Shown: positions 1 through 8,557 of the stretch, in pieces
How positions within the stretch are numbered: the stretch's first letter is position 1
Layout: the number at the start of each line of letters is the position of its first letter
Source of the DNA: Peribacillus sp. FSL P2-0133
GTDB lineage: Bacteria > Bacillota > Bacilli > Bacillales > DSM-1321
Direction: 5' to 3'
DNA length: 64,000 nucleotides
Assembly: GCF_037975445.1 (NCBI RefSeq)
Contig: NZ_CP150254.1
Location: 556,001 to 620,000, forward strand
Translations under genes and position numbers: made by a program
Notes under the pieces: generated by a model
Told to the model about the DNA's origin: nothing
Database searches by the model: none
Seen by the model: the letters and a program-made list of their open reading frames with translations, nothing else

Positions 1-11
1 GGGATGAAATT

Positions 12-326
12 ATGGAAGCTAATCAGAAGATGTTAGATGCAGTGAAATGGGTATCGGGCACAGGTTGTGTAATCGGAATTATTATTTTTGCTTTAAGTTT
101 CTTTGTAAGCGATTACAATAAAGATTATATATTTACCGCCGTTGGAATCGCCATCACACTAAGCGCAGCTGCAATTTTTCTAGTTGGTATATTTTTTGTC
201 CTGACAGAAGAAATGGTAATGAAAACACATAAAGGTGAAAGAATTGTACCGGAAACGACTAAAATCATAAAAATGAAGTCAAAGGCTAACACTCAAACAA
301 AAAGAAGTACAGAATTCAGTAACTAA
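12..326 (+). CDS. small two-TM membrane protein, unknown function
   Basis: A 104-residue protein not recognised as a named family. Two hydrophobic segments (about residues 15-33 and 40-63) are separated by a short polar stretch, followed by a basic Lys/Thr-rich C-terminal tail of about 35 residues, probably cytoplasmic. The frame stays open to the left edge of the window and the ribosome site before the ATG is weak, so the true start could lie outside the window. A hairpin about 310 bases downstream may end its transcript. Confidence 0.55.
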   Translation: MEANQKMLDAVKWVSGTGCVIGIIIFALSFFVSDYNKDYIFTAVGIAITLSAAAIFLVGIFFVLTEEMVMKTHKGERIVPETTKIIKMKSKANTQTKRSTEFSN

Positions 327-633
327 AACGAGGAATATAGCATAATGAACTTGCATTCTATCATCAGATTTACTAACATGGATGAACGCCTGTCTAAAGA
401 ATTTGAGTCAAAGTGATCCGAATGATTGAATGCGCTTTCATTTTGTGGAGGACTTGGATTAATTATCAGTTGGCTACTTTTTAATTCAATACAATATACT
501 GCACTCGTCATGTACCAAAAAAATATTTCAAGTAACCCTTTGTATTTGAAATACATACGATGTGCTTGGACATTCAAACCAAACTGCCTGAACGCCAGGA
601 AGTTTTCACTTTGATTTTGAACTATATCCACGA

Positions 634-668
634 GAAAAGGACACTTTTAAAAAGTCCTTTTTTTGTGG
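634..668 (+). terminator. rho-independent terminator
   Basis: An 8-bp stem (AAAAGGAC with GTCCTTTT) around a 10-nt loop, followed by a run of T. Confidence 0.7.
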
Positions 669-1363
669 TTTTTTTATGCACTTTTCCTTGAAGATACAAA
701 AGGGATGTCGTTGATTTTTGAGTAGTGAGTTTCCAAAAGCCGGAGTTTATTGAACCACCAAATGTACTTTTTTGTAAAATGGTTTCTGTCCTGTCCTACA
801 GATATTGATAAACAACTTGACTAGTTGTAACTAGTTTGACTGACCCCTGAATTACTTCACCCAAGACTACTGCTATACGGCTGTTTAGGAATACTGACAG
901 GGCAATAAGTATTGCGAGGAGAATAAAGCCAATTACATTTCACACTCGTTATTTCCTTATATATATATAATATTGACCAGTGTAGGATCATAAGGGTATG
1001 GAAGCATGGAAACAACATCGTGTACAATGCGGCTACCATTTACCAACTTCCATGGCCGAGTTAAAAAAATCCGCTATAAATCATGTTTTCCAACGATAGA
1101 AACCTAATTAGCAGGATAGGTAATTTAATTCATAATCTTTATAAGTCTTGAGGCAATAAACGCGGTGAATATAATGTGAAAAATTTATTTCATTATATTA
1201 GAGTAATATTAAACGGAAAGTGATCGATACTGTCAGCAATCCTGTACTGATAAGTGAATTTTCCATAGGTAATTTATTAAACAATTATTATATTTCATTT
1301 GCTGAAGATTTTCGAACATTTCTGTTCATTTACCATCTTCTTACTGCTCTTTATTGAACTTTA

Positions 1364-1379
1364 TGTGACAGATGTCACT
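1364..1379. promoter_or_regulatory. FNR/CRP-family-like operator upstream of qoxA
   Basis: TGTGA-N6-TCACT, nine of ten positions of the Bacillus Fnr consensus TGTGA-N6-TCACA, about 120 bp before the qoxA start. Control of an aerobic oxidase by an FNR-type regulator is plausible, but only the palindrome is seen; no promoter was placed confidently against it. Confidence 0.45.
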
Positions 1380-1498
1380 TTATATTGTCTTTTTTTACAC
1401 TTGGGATTAATATTGGTATGTCGGGTTTTTGAACATGGTAACACTTTGTCCGAATAATTACCAATTGGAATTTTATTATGTAAGAAAGGGGTAGTACT

Positions 1499-2428
1499 AT
1501 GAAAATAAAATGGGCTCTATTAACTATACTTTTTACAATTGCCACTGTGCTAACCGGTTGCGATAACCCATTAATGGTCTTGGACCCTAAAGGGCCAGTA
1601 GCTGCAACACAAGCAGATGTTATTATGATTTCGATATGGACAATGTCCTTTGTCGTCCTTGTCGTTATGGTACTGTATATCTTCATGATAATGAAATATC
1701 GTGCTTCCAAACAACGTGATGATTATGAACCGCCTCATATAGAAGGAAGTAAGGTTCTTGAAATAATTTGGGTTGCGATTCCAATTTTAATCGTCGCTTT
1801 CCTATCCGTTGTTACTGTTAAAACAACAAATGAAGTTGAGGCAACACCTAAAGGGTACGGAGATCAAGAACCTTTAGTTATTTACGCTTCATCTTCCAAC
1901 TGGAAATGGCATTTTAGTTATCCGGAAGAGGATATCGAAACGGTCAACTATCTGTTTATACCTACTAACCGACCAATTGAATTTAAACTTTACTCATTCG
2001 GTCCAATCTCAAGTTTCTGGATTCCGCAACTTGGAGGACAAAAATACGCGATGTCGGACATGGTTAATACGTTGCACTTAGCAGCTGATGTACCAGGTGA
2101 GTATATGGGTCGAAATTCAAACTTCAGTGGTTCAGGTTTTGCTCAGCAAACGTTCAACGTTAATGCACTGTCTGCAAAAGAATACGATAAGTGGGTAGAT
2201 GAAATTAAAGCTACTGCTAAACCGATTACTGAGAAAAAATTCAATGAATTATTAAAACCTGGTCATGTGGGACAATCCACTTACACGGGAACTCACTTAG
2301 AGTTTTCACCAGCTCCTGAAGGGGAAAATGCTGGTCATGACCACGGATCTTCTGATACTGAAGAAAATGATTCCAAGGATTCACACGAGGAACATTCAGA
2401 ACACAGCAACACGAGTCATGATCACTAA
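1499..2428 (+). CDS. qoxA: cytochrome aa3 quinol oxidase subunit II
   Basis: Subunit II of the menaquinol-oxidising aa3-type heme-copper oxidase of the cytoplasmic membrane. The N-terminus is a lipoprotein signal with lipobox LTGC (Cys about residue 21), then two membrane helices (about 41-65 and 87-108) and an extracytoplasmic cupredoxin-like domain. The CuA-binding cysteine cluster of cytochrome c oxidases is absent, as expected for a quinol oxidase. The last 35 residues are rich in His, Glu and Ser, a metal-binding-like tail that varies between species. The start has an AAGAAAGGGG ribosome site. First gene of qoxABCD. Confidence 0.95.
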   Translation: MKIKWALLTILFTIATVLTGCDNPLMVLDPKGPVAATQADVIMISIWTMSFVVLVVMVLYIFMIMKYRASKQRDDYEPPHIEGSKVLEIIWVAIPILIVAFLSVVTVKTTNEVEATPKGYGDQEPLVIYASSSNWKWHFSYPEEDIETVNYLFIPTNRPIEFKLYSFGPISSFWIPQLGGQKYAMSDMVNTLHLAADVPGEYMGRNSNFSGSGFAQQTFNVNALSAKEYDKWVDEIKATAKPITEKKFNELLKPGHVGQSTYTGTHLEFSPAPEGENAGHDHGSSDTEENDSKDSHEEHSEHSNTSHDH

Positions 2429-2501
2429 GAATTAATTTCGTTCGATAAAACAACTAGGTTTACAAGATAAGGAATATTTTCCTGAAAGGAGTCACAAAAG
2501 T

Positions 2502-4448
2502 ATGGATTACTTTGATCGATTTGCCGTACCTCATCCAAGTCCCGCGATTTATGCATCCATGGTTGCCATTGGCTTAACCATGATTGCGGTTGTTGCCGGA
2601 ATTACCTATTTTAAAAAATGGGGTTACTTATGGCGTGAGTGGTTAACAACGGTTGACCATAAACGTATTGGTATCATGTACATCTTGGCAGCACTGCTTA
2701 TGCTTTTCCGTGGTGGCGTCGATGCTCTTATGATGCGTGCTCAAACGGCTATTCCAGATAACGGTCTTTTGGATGGACAGCATTATAATGAGGTATTTAC
2801 AACACACGGGGTCGTCATGATCCTGTTTATGGCTATGCCATTTATCATTGGGTTAATGAACATTGTTACACCATTACAAGTTGGAGCGCGTGACGTAGCA
2901 TTCCCACGTCTGAACGCGGTAAGCTTCTGGTTATTCTTCATGGGGGCAATGCTATTTAACATCTCTTTCGTAGTTGGTGGTTCTCCTGATGCAGGCTGGA
3001 CATCTTACTTCCCGCTGGCAAGTAATGATTTCAGTGAATCAGTCGGTTCGAACTATTACGCGATTTCACTTCAAATAGCAGGTATCGGTACATTAATGAC
3101 TGGTATCAACTTTATCGTAACCATCTTGAAAATGAGAGCACCTGGCATGAGCTTAATGAAAATGCCAATGTTCACATGGTCTATCTTGATCACTAACTTC
3201 ATTATCGTTTTCGCTTTCCCTGTATTGACAGTGGCACTTGCGTTGATGACAATGGATCGTCTATTCGGAACTCAATTCTTTACGATGGCCAATGGCGGTA
3301 GCGATATGCTTTGGGCGAACTTGTTCTGGGTTTGGGGACATCCTGAAGTTTATATAGTAATTCTTCCGGCTTTCGGTATTTACAGTGAAATCATTTCGAC
3401 ATTTGCACGTCGTAACCTGTACGGGTATAATTCAATGGTTATCTCCATGGTAGCTATTTCTACACTATCTTTCATTGTATGGGCTCACCATTTCTATACA
3501 ATGGGTCACGGTGCAATGGTTAATGGTATCTTCTCGATTACCACGATGGCAATTGCCGTCCCGACTGGTGTTAAGATTTTCAACTGGTTGTTCACACTTT
3601 GGAAAGGTAAAATCGTATTTACCGTTCCAATGCTATACTCTTTAGCTTTCATTCCGATTTTCACGCTCGGTGGGGTAACAGGGGTAATGCTTGCCATGGC
3701 AAGTGCTGACTACCAATACCATAATACAATGTTCTTAGTAGCTCACTTCCACTACGTTTTAATCCCTGGTACTGTATTTGCCGTACTTGCTGGTTTCACG
3801 TACTGGTGGCCAAAAATGTTCGGTTTCATGTTGAGCGAAAAAATTGGAAAATGGTCGTTCTGGTTCATTATAGTCGGCTTTAATGTAACTTTCTTCCCGA
3901 TGTTCATCACTGGTTTAGATGGGCAGGCACGTCGTATGTATACGTACTCTGAAGCAACAGGATATGGCCCATTGAATATGCTCTCTTTCGTTGGAGCGAT
4001 TGGTTTAGCAATAGGTTTTGCACTTATTGTGTACAATATCTATTGGAGTACTCGTTATGCATCAAGAAATATCTCAAACGATCCATGGGATGCACGTTCT
4101 CTAGAGTGGGCTACACATACGCCAATCCCTGAATATAACTTTGCAATTGTGCCAACAGTTGATTCTACAGAAGCATTCTGGGATTCAAAGAAAAAAGGCT
4201 TTAAATTATTTGGCGGAAAAGTAGAAAAGATTCATATGCCAAATAACAGTGGCGTGCCGTTTATCATGAGCTGTATCTTCTTCGTTTGGGGCTTTGCATT
4301 GGTATTCAGCATGTGGATCATTGCAATCATTGCAACGATCGGTATCTTTGCTTGTATGATTCACCGTTCATTCGAAAAAGATCACGGACGTTACATCTCT
4401 GTTGAAGAGATCGAAGAAACTGAAAATAAATTGCGAGGTGCTAAGTAA
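2502..4448 (+). CDS. qoxB: cytochrome aa3 quinol oxidase subunit I
   Basis: Catalytic subunit holding low-spin heme a and the heme a3-CuB centre, which reduces oxygen to water and pumps protons. At 648 residues with about 14-15 membrane helices it matches family length. Visible signatures are THGVVM (low-spin heme histidine), WGHPEVY (CuB histidine and cross-linked tyrosine), HHFYTMG (CuB histidines) and HFHYVL (heme a3 and a histidines). It lies 73 bp after qoxA with a good AAAGGAG site and overlaps qoxC by one base. Confidence 0.97.
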   Translation: MDYFDRFAVPHPSPAIYASMVAIGLTMIAVVAGITYFKKWGYLWREWLTTVDHKRIGIMYILAALLMLFRGGVDALMMRAQTAIPDNGLLDGQHYNEVFTTHGVVMILFMAMPFIIGLMNIVTPLQVGARDVAFPRLNAVSFWLFFMGAMLFNISFVVGGSPDAGWTSYFPLASNDFSESVGSNYYAISLQIAGIGTLMTGINFIVTILKMRAPGMSLMKMPMFTWSILITNFIIVFAFPVLTVALALMTMDRLFGTQFFTMANGGSDMLWANLFWVWGHPEVYIVILPAFGIYSEIISTFARRNLYGYNSMVISMVAISTLSFIVWAHHFYTMGHGAMVNGIFSITTMAIAVPTGVKIFNWLFTLWKGKIVFTVPMLYSLAFIPIFTLGGVTGVMLAMASADYQYHNTMFLVAHFHYVLIPGTVFAVLAGFTYWWPKMFGFMLSEKIGKWSFWFIIVGFNVTFFPMFITGLDGQARRMYTYSEATGYGPLNMLSFVGAIGLAIGFALIVYNIYWSTRYASRNISNDPWDARSLEWATHTPIPEYNFAIVPTVDSTEAFWDSKKKGFKLFGGKVEKIHMPNNSGVPFIMSCIFFVWGFALVFSMWIIAIIATIGIFACMIHRSFEKDHGRYISVEEIEETENKLRGAK

Positions 4449-5044
4449 TGAAAATAGATAACTCGCTGCCACTAGAATATAGCACGGAAGAAAATCGCTT
4501 AAAGATTTTTGGATTCTGGATTTTCCTGGGAGCAGAAATAGCTCTTTTCGCTACACTGTTCGCCACTTATTTTGTCTTAGTTGGTGGTACTGGAAATGGT
4601 CCAACAGGGGAACATCTTTTTAAAGTCCCAACACTAATGTTTCAAACAATCTTTCTTTTAACTAGTAGTTTTACCATAGGTCTTGGAATCAATGCAATGA
4701 GACTTGGCAGGCAGAAAGCAACGATTGGTTTCTTCATTATCACCCTTATTCTTGGTTTAGGCTTCTTAGGAGTCGAAATTTATGAATTCGTGGAGTATGT
4801 ACATGAAGGAGCAACGATTCAAACAAGTGCTTTCTTATCTAGTTTGTTCACACTACTAGGTACGCATGGAGCTCACGTTACACTTGGTTTATTCTGGGGA
4901 ACCTTCATCGTCATGCAGATTAAAAAACGCGGTATGACTCCACAGACAACAAACAAGGCTTTCATCTTTTCACTTTACTGGCATTTCTTGGACGTTGTCT
5001 GGATTTTCATCTTCAGTTTCGTCTACCTGAAAGGAATGATGTAA
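4448..5044 (+). CDS. qoxC: cytochrome aa3 quinol oxidase subunit III
   Basis: A 198-residue protein with five predicted membrane helices, the usual size for quinol oxidase subunit III. The signature HGAHVTLGLFWG and the C-terminal YWHFLDVVWIFIF typify the COX3 family. Start and preceding stop overlap as TAATG, implying translational coupling with qoxB. Subunit III stabilises the catalytic subunit. Confidence 0.95.
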   Translation: MKIDNSLPLEYSTEENRLKIFGFWIFLGAEIALFATLFATYFVLVGGTGNGPTGEHLFKVPTLMFQTIFLLTSSFTIGLGINAMRLGRQKATIGFFIITLILGLGFLGVEIYEFVEYVHEGATIQTSAFLSSLFTLLGTHGAHVTLGLFWGTFIVMQIKKRGMTPQTTNKAFIFSLYWHFLDVVWIFIFSFVYLKGMM

Positions 5045-5045
5045 T

Positions 5046-5330
5046 ATGAAAGAATTATTCCCACGGGGCCAAGTTATGGGATTTGCTTTTTCGCTAGTTC
5101 TGACTTTGGTCGCACTATCAGTTATTGTGTTTGATCTCTCACTTAAAATGGCTGTGATCATCCTACTTGTTACAGCTTTCATGCAAGCAGCACTTCAATT
5201 CGTTATGTTCATGCATGCAGGAGAGTCTGAAGATAAAGCATCGATTTACACAAACGTTTATTACGGATTGTTCGTTGCATTGGTTACAATTTTCGGTACA
5301 TTGCTAACAATGGTTTGGGGATATCAATAA
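5046..5330 (+). CDS. qoxD: cytochrome aa3 quinol oxidase subunit IV
   Basis: A 94-residue protein with three membrane helices and the FMHAGESED loop found in prokaryotic cytochrome o/aa3 subunit IV. It starts one base after the qoxC stop. Its role is assembly or stability of the oxidase. It is the last gene before a strong terminator. Confidence 0.93.
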   Translation: MKELFPRGQVMGFAFSLVLTLVALSVIVFDLSLKMAVIILLVTAFMQAALQFVMFMHAGESEDKASIYTNVYYGLFVALVTIFGTLLTMVWGYQ

Positions 5331-5340
5331 TCCATTCCGG

Positions 5341-5377
5341 AAAAACTGGGCGTCTTGATGACGCCCAGTTTTTTGTA
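5341..5377 (+). terminator. terminator of qoxABCD
   Basis: Perfect 11-bp stem (AACTGGGCGTC with GACGCCCAGTT), 5-nt loop, then six T. Confidence 0.9.
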
Positions 5378-5627
5378 TTTAATTAATAATATACCGCTCT
5401 ATCCACTTCATACTTTGAAGATGTGGATGAACTCATTTTGTTTAGTATTACCATTTCGGTACATTATATTTATAAAAGAAAAATCTTTCCCTTTCGAAGC
5501 GCGGCCGTGCGTCCAAGTGCAATGTTTTACAAAAGTAAAACGTTAATAGAACGTACACATTTTCTAAGAAAAACTGTCAGACCTTTTGATATAATAAGCG
5601 ATATAAGTATTTATAAACGTAGCGGAG

Positions 5628-6086
5628 ATGATGAAATTGACATTGCCGGTCTTGATTTTGACAATTATCTTAAGTTTGTTAAAAATATTGGTTTCCTGTC
5701 TTCCGACCGATGCAGTTAATTGGATTATCAGCAAATTTAAAATACACTCAGAAATTAGTGACGAGAATGCGATCGTAACCTTAGACGGAAAACGTTTGGA
5801 AGGTGAAGAAAAAATTCAAGTCATTAATTATTTTAATAATGCTAGATTTTTGAAAAAAAATCATATATTTCCGGGGAACGAGCAATTGTTTTTACATCCA
5901 GAGAACAGTGGGACTCCATTGGTCATAGATACTAAAAGAAGCAAAAAGGATGTTAGGTTATTTGTGTACATTTACAATGACCATGTGGATGTAGTTAAAC
6001 AGTACAAAAAGAAAGTCATTTCTTATAGCCTGCTTTCAGATAGCCTCCAAGAGCGTTCCATGCCATTAATAAGAAATTTAGTTTAA
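5628..6086 (+). CDS. yfmQ: YfmQ-family protein
   Basis: A 152-residue protein resembling Bacillus YfmQ, whose function is unknown. An N-terminal hydrophobic helix (about residues 5-25) is followed by a soluble domain with LDGKRLEGEEK, the conserved-looking ENSGTPLVIDTK and a DHVDVVKQYKK segment. Start choice is open: GGAG abuts the ATG at 5628, is 3 nt from the ATG at 5631 and is ideally spaced (9 nt) from a TTG at 5637. Monocistronic, with a terminator just downstream. Confidence 0.65.
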   Translation: MMKLTLPVLILTIILSLLKILVSCLPTDAVNWIISKFKIHSEISDENAIVTLDGKRLEGEEKIQVINYFNNARFLKKNHIFPGNEQLFLHPENSGTPLVIDTKRSKKDVRLFVYIYNDHVDVVKQYKKKVISYSLLSDSLQERSMPLIRNLV

Positions 6087-6095
6087 AAGAACATT

Positions 6096-6129
6096 AAAAA
6101 GACGGTCCTTAAAAAGACCATCTTTTTTT
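6096..6129 (+). terminator. terminator after yfmQ
   Basis: Stem of AAAAAGACGGTC with GACCATCTTTTT (one C/A mismatch), followed by T residues. Confidence 0.75.
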
Positions 6130-6299
6130 ATAAGTCTTTTATAATGTAATCCTTAGGTACAACTCTAAATTACTTGTTATTCAGATTAAGAGGTTAACGT
6201 ACACACTGACGTCTCAATTTTAGTTTATTTTGGAAAAAGCAATTAAAAGTGAGGGAATTGCTGTAAGAGGTTCTTTAATCGCGCATATGAAATGGTATT

Positions 6300-6336
6300 A
6301 AAAAAGCAGGTATCTATTGCGATGCCTGCCTTTTTA
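6300..6336 (-). terminator. terminator of the BA3454-like gene
   Basis: Stem GCAGGTA/TGCCTGC flanked by an A run on the left and T run on the right, so it can act in both directions. It overlaps the stop codon of the minus-strand gene. Confidence 0.7.
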
Positions 6337-6468
6337 TGCTTTCCATTGTTTTTCAACTTGATGAAGCGCTTGTTGTAAAATTACTTCATGATCTGTATCC
6401 GGTTTAGTAAGTACGTTAGTTTGATAAGATTTCCCTTGAAAATCAACTGTTACTGTAACTTTTACCAT
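6334..6468 (-). CDS. BA3454-family small stress-response protein
   Basis: A 44-residue protein starting MVKVTVTV and ending in VEKQWKA, which resembles the BA3454 stress-response family of Bacillus. The longer open frame to 6624 is rejected because a good AGGAAAG ribosome site sits immediately before the internal ATG. The N-terminal half looks like a beta strand pair and the C-terminal half an amphipathic helix. Mechanism unknown. Confidence 0.65.
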   Translation of the reverse strand: MVKVTVTVDFQGKSYQTNVLTKPDTDHEVILQQALHQVEKQWKA

Positions 6469-6658
6469 TATGCATCTTTCCTTTCCTAATTCAGAATTAA
6501 ATGAGGTGGTTGTACCTATTTCTTTAATACCCGTGGCAGAGGATTTTTCAAACATTTCAAAAGCGGTAAAACCTAACGAATTAATATTCAAAATTATCTG
6601 ATATTTTTCAGGAAGTGTCAACACTTTTTTTTGACCACTCTATTCCCCGGCAAAATAC

Positions 6659-6700
6659 AAAAACGACCTGGCTTGTACTCATGACAGCCAGGTCGTTTTT
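6659..6700. terminator. bidirectional terminator next to the EamA gene
   Basis: Perfect 15-bp stem (AAAAACGACCTGGCT with its complement), 12-nt loop, with A and T runs on either side. It ends the minus-strand transporter gene at 6716. Confidence 0.88.
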
Positions 6701-6715
6701 GTAAATGAACTAAAT

Positions 6716-7552
6716 TCATATTTTAGTCAAGATAATGCCGATTAATGCTGCAAGTACGCCGGCAATTTGATAGTTTTTTAGTTTTTCCTTGAATAAATAA
6801 CATCCTGCGAATACGACAACTAAACAGTTCAGGCTGACGACAGGGAAGATGATGCTTGCGATGCCAGTGTTCAACGCAAAGAAATAACATCCATAGCCTA
6901 TAGTGCTTAAAAGGCCTACTAAGGAACCGATTTTGACTTCCTGTAGCTTGATTTTTTCCTTTTTAAAGGCCAGAGCCGAAAGAAGATAAAGAGTTCCGCC
7001 TCCATACATTGATACCAGGATATCAAGGGAATTTAAATGAAGACGTGTTGATGTCGTCATAAGAATGCCGAGCACACCAAAAGATAAAATGGATAATAAT
7101 GTGTGCATCATCCAAGGGACATATTGATGGTTACCTTTAGCATTAGGTGTATACTGAATGACTAATGTAGCGAGAAACATGCAGACGATTCCAGTCCACT
7201 GCAAAGTAGAAATATGTTCGTGAAAAATTAAAGCTGCACAGAGAATGGGGAATATTGCATTCGCTGCGATTAATGGGGATGTCAAGCTTGCCGGCCCTTT
7301 TTCAAAGGCGCTTGCCATCTGGATATTACCATTAGCGTTCAGTACCCCAATGGCTCCACCAAGCATGATGGACAGCCAGTTAAACTGTAAACCATCCACA
7401 AATACTCCATAAAATATGGCCAAAATAAAAGCTGAAAAATAAAAGAAAAATTGGATATGTACTTTTGAGTAACCCTTTCCGCTACTCCATTTAAAAATGC
7501 TGTTATTGATTCCGAAACATAAACTAGTGATGAGGGCTGCAAAAATCCACAT
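6716..7552 (-). CDS. EamA/DMT-family transporter
   Basis: About 278 residues with ten predicted membrane helices arranged as two EamA repeats (roughly residues 1-130 and 145-278), the layout of the drug/metabolite transporter superfamily. Substrate cannot be read from sequence. The open frame extends seven codons upstream to 7573, but the ATG at 7552 has a better AAGGAAGAG site. Monocistronic, facing away from queF across the riboswitch region. Confidence 0.8.
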   Translation of the reverse strand: MWIFAALITSLCFGINNSIFKWSSGKGYSKVHIQFFFYFSAFILAIFYGVFVDGLQFNWLSIMLGGAIGVLNANGNIQMASAFEKGPASLTSPLIAANAIFPILCAALIFHEHISTLQWTGIVCMFLATLVIQYTPNAKGNHQYVPWMMHTLLSILSFGVLGILMTTSTRLHLNSLDILVSMYGGGTLYLLSALAFKKEKIKLQEVKIGSLVGLLSTIGYGCYFFALNTGIASIIFPVVSLNCLVVVFAGCYLFKEKLKNYQIAGVLAALIGIILTKI

Positions 7553-7707
7553 TGACGTAATCTCTTCCTTCATGTAGGATAAACTTCTTCTACATTTTAA
7601 GCTGAATGCATGCAGGAATCAAACCAAATTTAAAAAGTATGATTGACAGATTAGATATTTTTTTCTATATTTACTATGACAATTTTAAAATATTTCCCGA
7701 TAAACGG

Positions 7708-7745
7708 GAGAGGTTCATAGCATCACCCTCTTAAAAAAACTATGG
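7708..7745 (+). promoter_or_regulatory. preQ1-I riboswitch aptamer
   Basis: The sequence GAGAGGTTC, TAGC, ACCCTCT and the A-rich tail AAAAAAACTA match the class I preQ1 aptamer: stem GAGAGG/CCTCTT, a C-containing loop that recognises preQ1, and the A-rich strand forming the H-type pseudoknot. It precedes queF by about 110 bp and is followed by a terminator hairpin, so preQ1 should cause premature termination. Confidence 0.9.
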
Positions 7746-7766
7746 CTTTGATATTTTTCGCGAATC

Positions 7767-7797
7767 AACCATATCTTTGAGGAGATATGGTTTTTGT
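7767..7797 (+). terminator. expression-platform terminator of the preQ1 riboswitch
   Basis: Perfect 10-bp stem (AACCATATCT with AGATATGGTT) followed by T residues, between the aptamer and queF. Confidence 0.82.
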
Positions 7798-7853
7798 TAT
7801 ATAGAGGCCCATTTTATGAATCTCCCTGAAACGTGGGATTAGGAGGACTTTTA

Positions 7854-8354
7854 ATGTCTGGAAGAAAAGAAGAAGAATTAAAAAAAGATATCACACTGCT
7901 TGGGAATCAAGGAACAAAATATACATTCGACTATGCGCCTGAAATCCTTGAGTCATTCGATAACAAGCATCCGAACCGGGATTATTTCGTCAAATTCAAT
8001 TGCCCGGAATTCACTAGCTTATGTCCGATAACGGGCCAGCCGGACTTTGCGACCATCTACATCAGCTATATTCCAAGTGTGAAAATGGTGGAAAGCAAGT
8101 CTTTGAAACTTTATTTATTCAGCTTCCGCAATCACGGTGATTTCCATGAAGACTGCATGAACATCATCATGAATGATTTAATCGAATTGATGGATCCTAA
8201 ATATATTGAAGTCTGGGGCAAGTTTACACCTAGGGGCGGAATTTCCATCGACCCTTACACGAATTATGGGAAACCAGGTACGAAGTATGAGGAAATGGCG
8301 GATTACCGCTTGATGAACCATGACCTATACCCGGAAACCGTGGATAATCGCTAA
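7854..8354 (+). CDS. queF: NADPH-dependent 7-cyano-7-deazaguanine reductase
   Basis: Reduces preQ0 to preQ1 in queuosine biosynthesis; cytoplasmic. At 166 residues it is the short, unimodular (YkvM-type) QueF. The active-site cysteine lies in the CPEFTSLCP stretch (about residues 50-58) with the NADPH motif [22 protein letters not shown] near-perfect AGGAGG site precedes the ATG at 7854, so the longer GTG frame from 7833 is rejected. It stands alone here: queC, queD and queE are not adjacent. Control is by the upstream preQ1-I riboswitch. Confidence 0.95.
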   Translation: MSGRKEEELKKDITLLGNQGTKYTFDYAPEILESFDNKHPNRDYFVKFNCPEFTSLCPITGQPDFATIYISYIPSVKMVESKSLKLYLFSFRNHGDFHEDCMNIIMNDLIELMDPKYIEVWGKFTPRGGISIDPYTNYGKPGTKYEEMADYRLMNHDLYPETVDNR

Positions 8355-8362
8355 AGAATAGG

Positions 8363-8396
8363 AGAGACAATGGGCAAATGCCCGTTGTCTTTTTTA
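8363..8396 (+). terminator. terminator after queF
   Basis: GACAATGGGCA paired with TGCCCGTTGTC over a short loop, followed by TTTTTT. Confidence 0.85.
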
Positions 8397-8557
8397 GTTT
8401 TTTAGCCATTCTCGATCAATGGTCTTGTCTCTTTGTCCATTTTAAAAATACAAATGTCCTCCTATAACGGAATTTCCACTTGATTGTTTCGAGAAAAAGC
8501 GTAATAATAGGGAGAGCTAATTATGACAGAATATTTACGAAAATAGGGGATGTCGAG

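Larger units (their letters stand above)
327..1498. other. gene-poor intergenic region upstream of qoxA
   Basis: About 1.2 kb without a convincing gene. It holds a rho-independent terminator near 634-668 and an FNR/CRP-like palindrome near 1364-1379. Short open frames at 323-631 (minus), 426-614 (plus) and 857-1039 (minus) lack ribosome sites and protein-like composition. The rest is AT-rich and unremarkable. Confidence 0.5.

Noticed and set aside
426-614. 62-codon plus-strand frame with a hydrophobic segment
   Set aside because: No ribosome site and no recognised family; although a terminator follows, the evidence is too thin.
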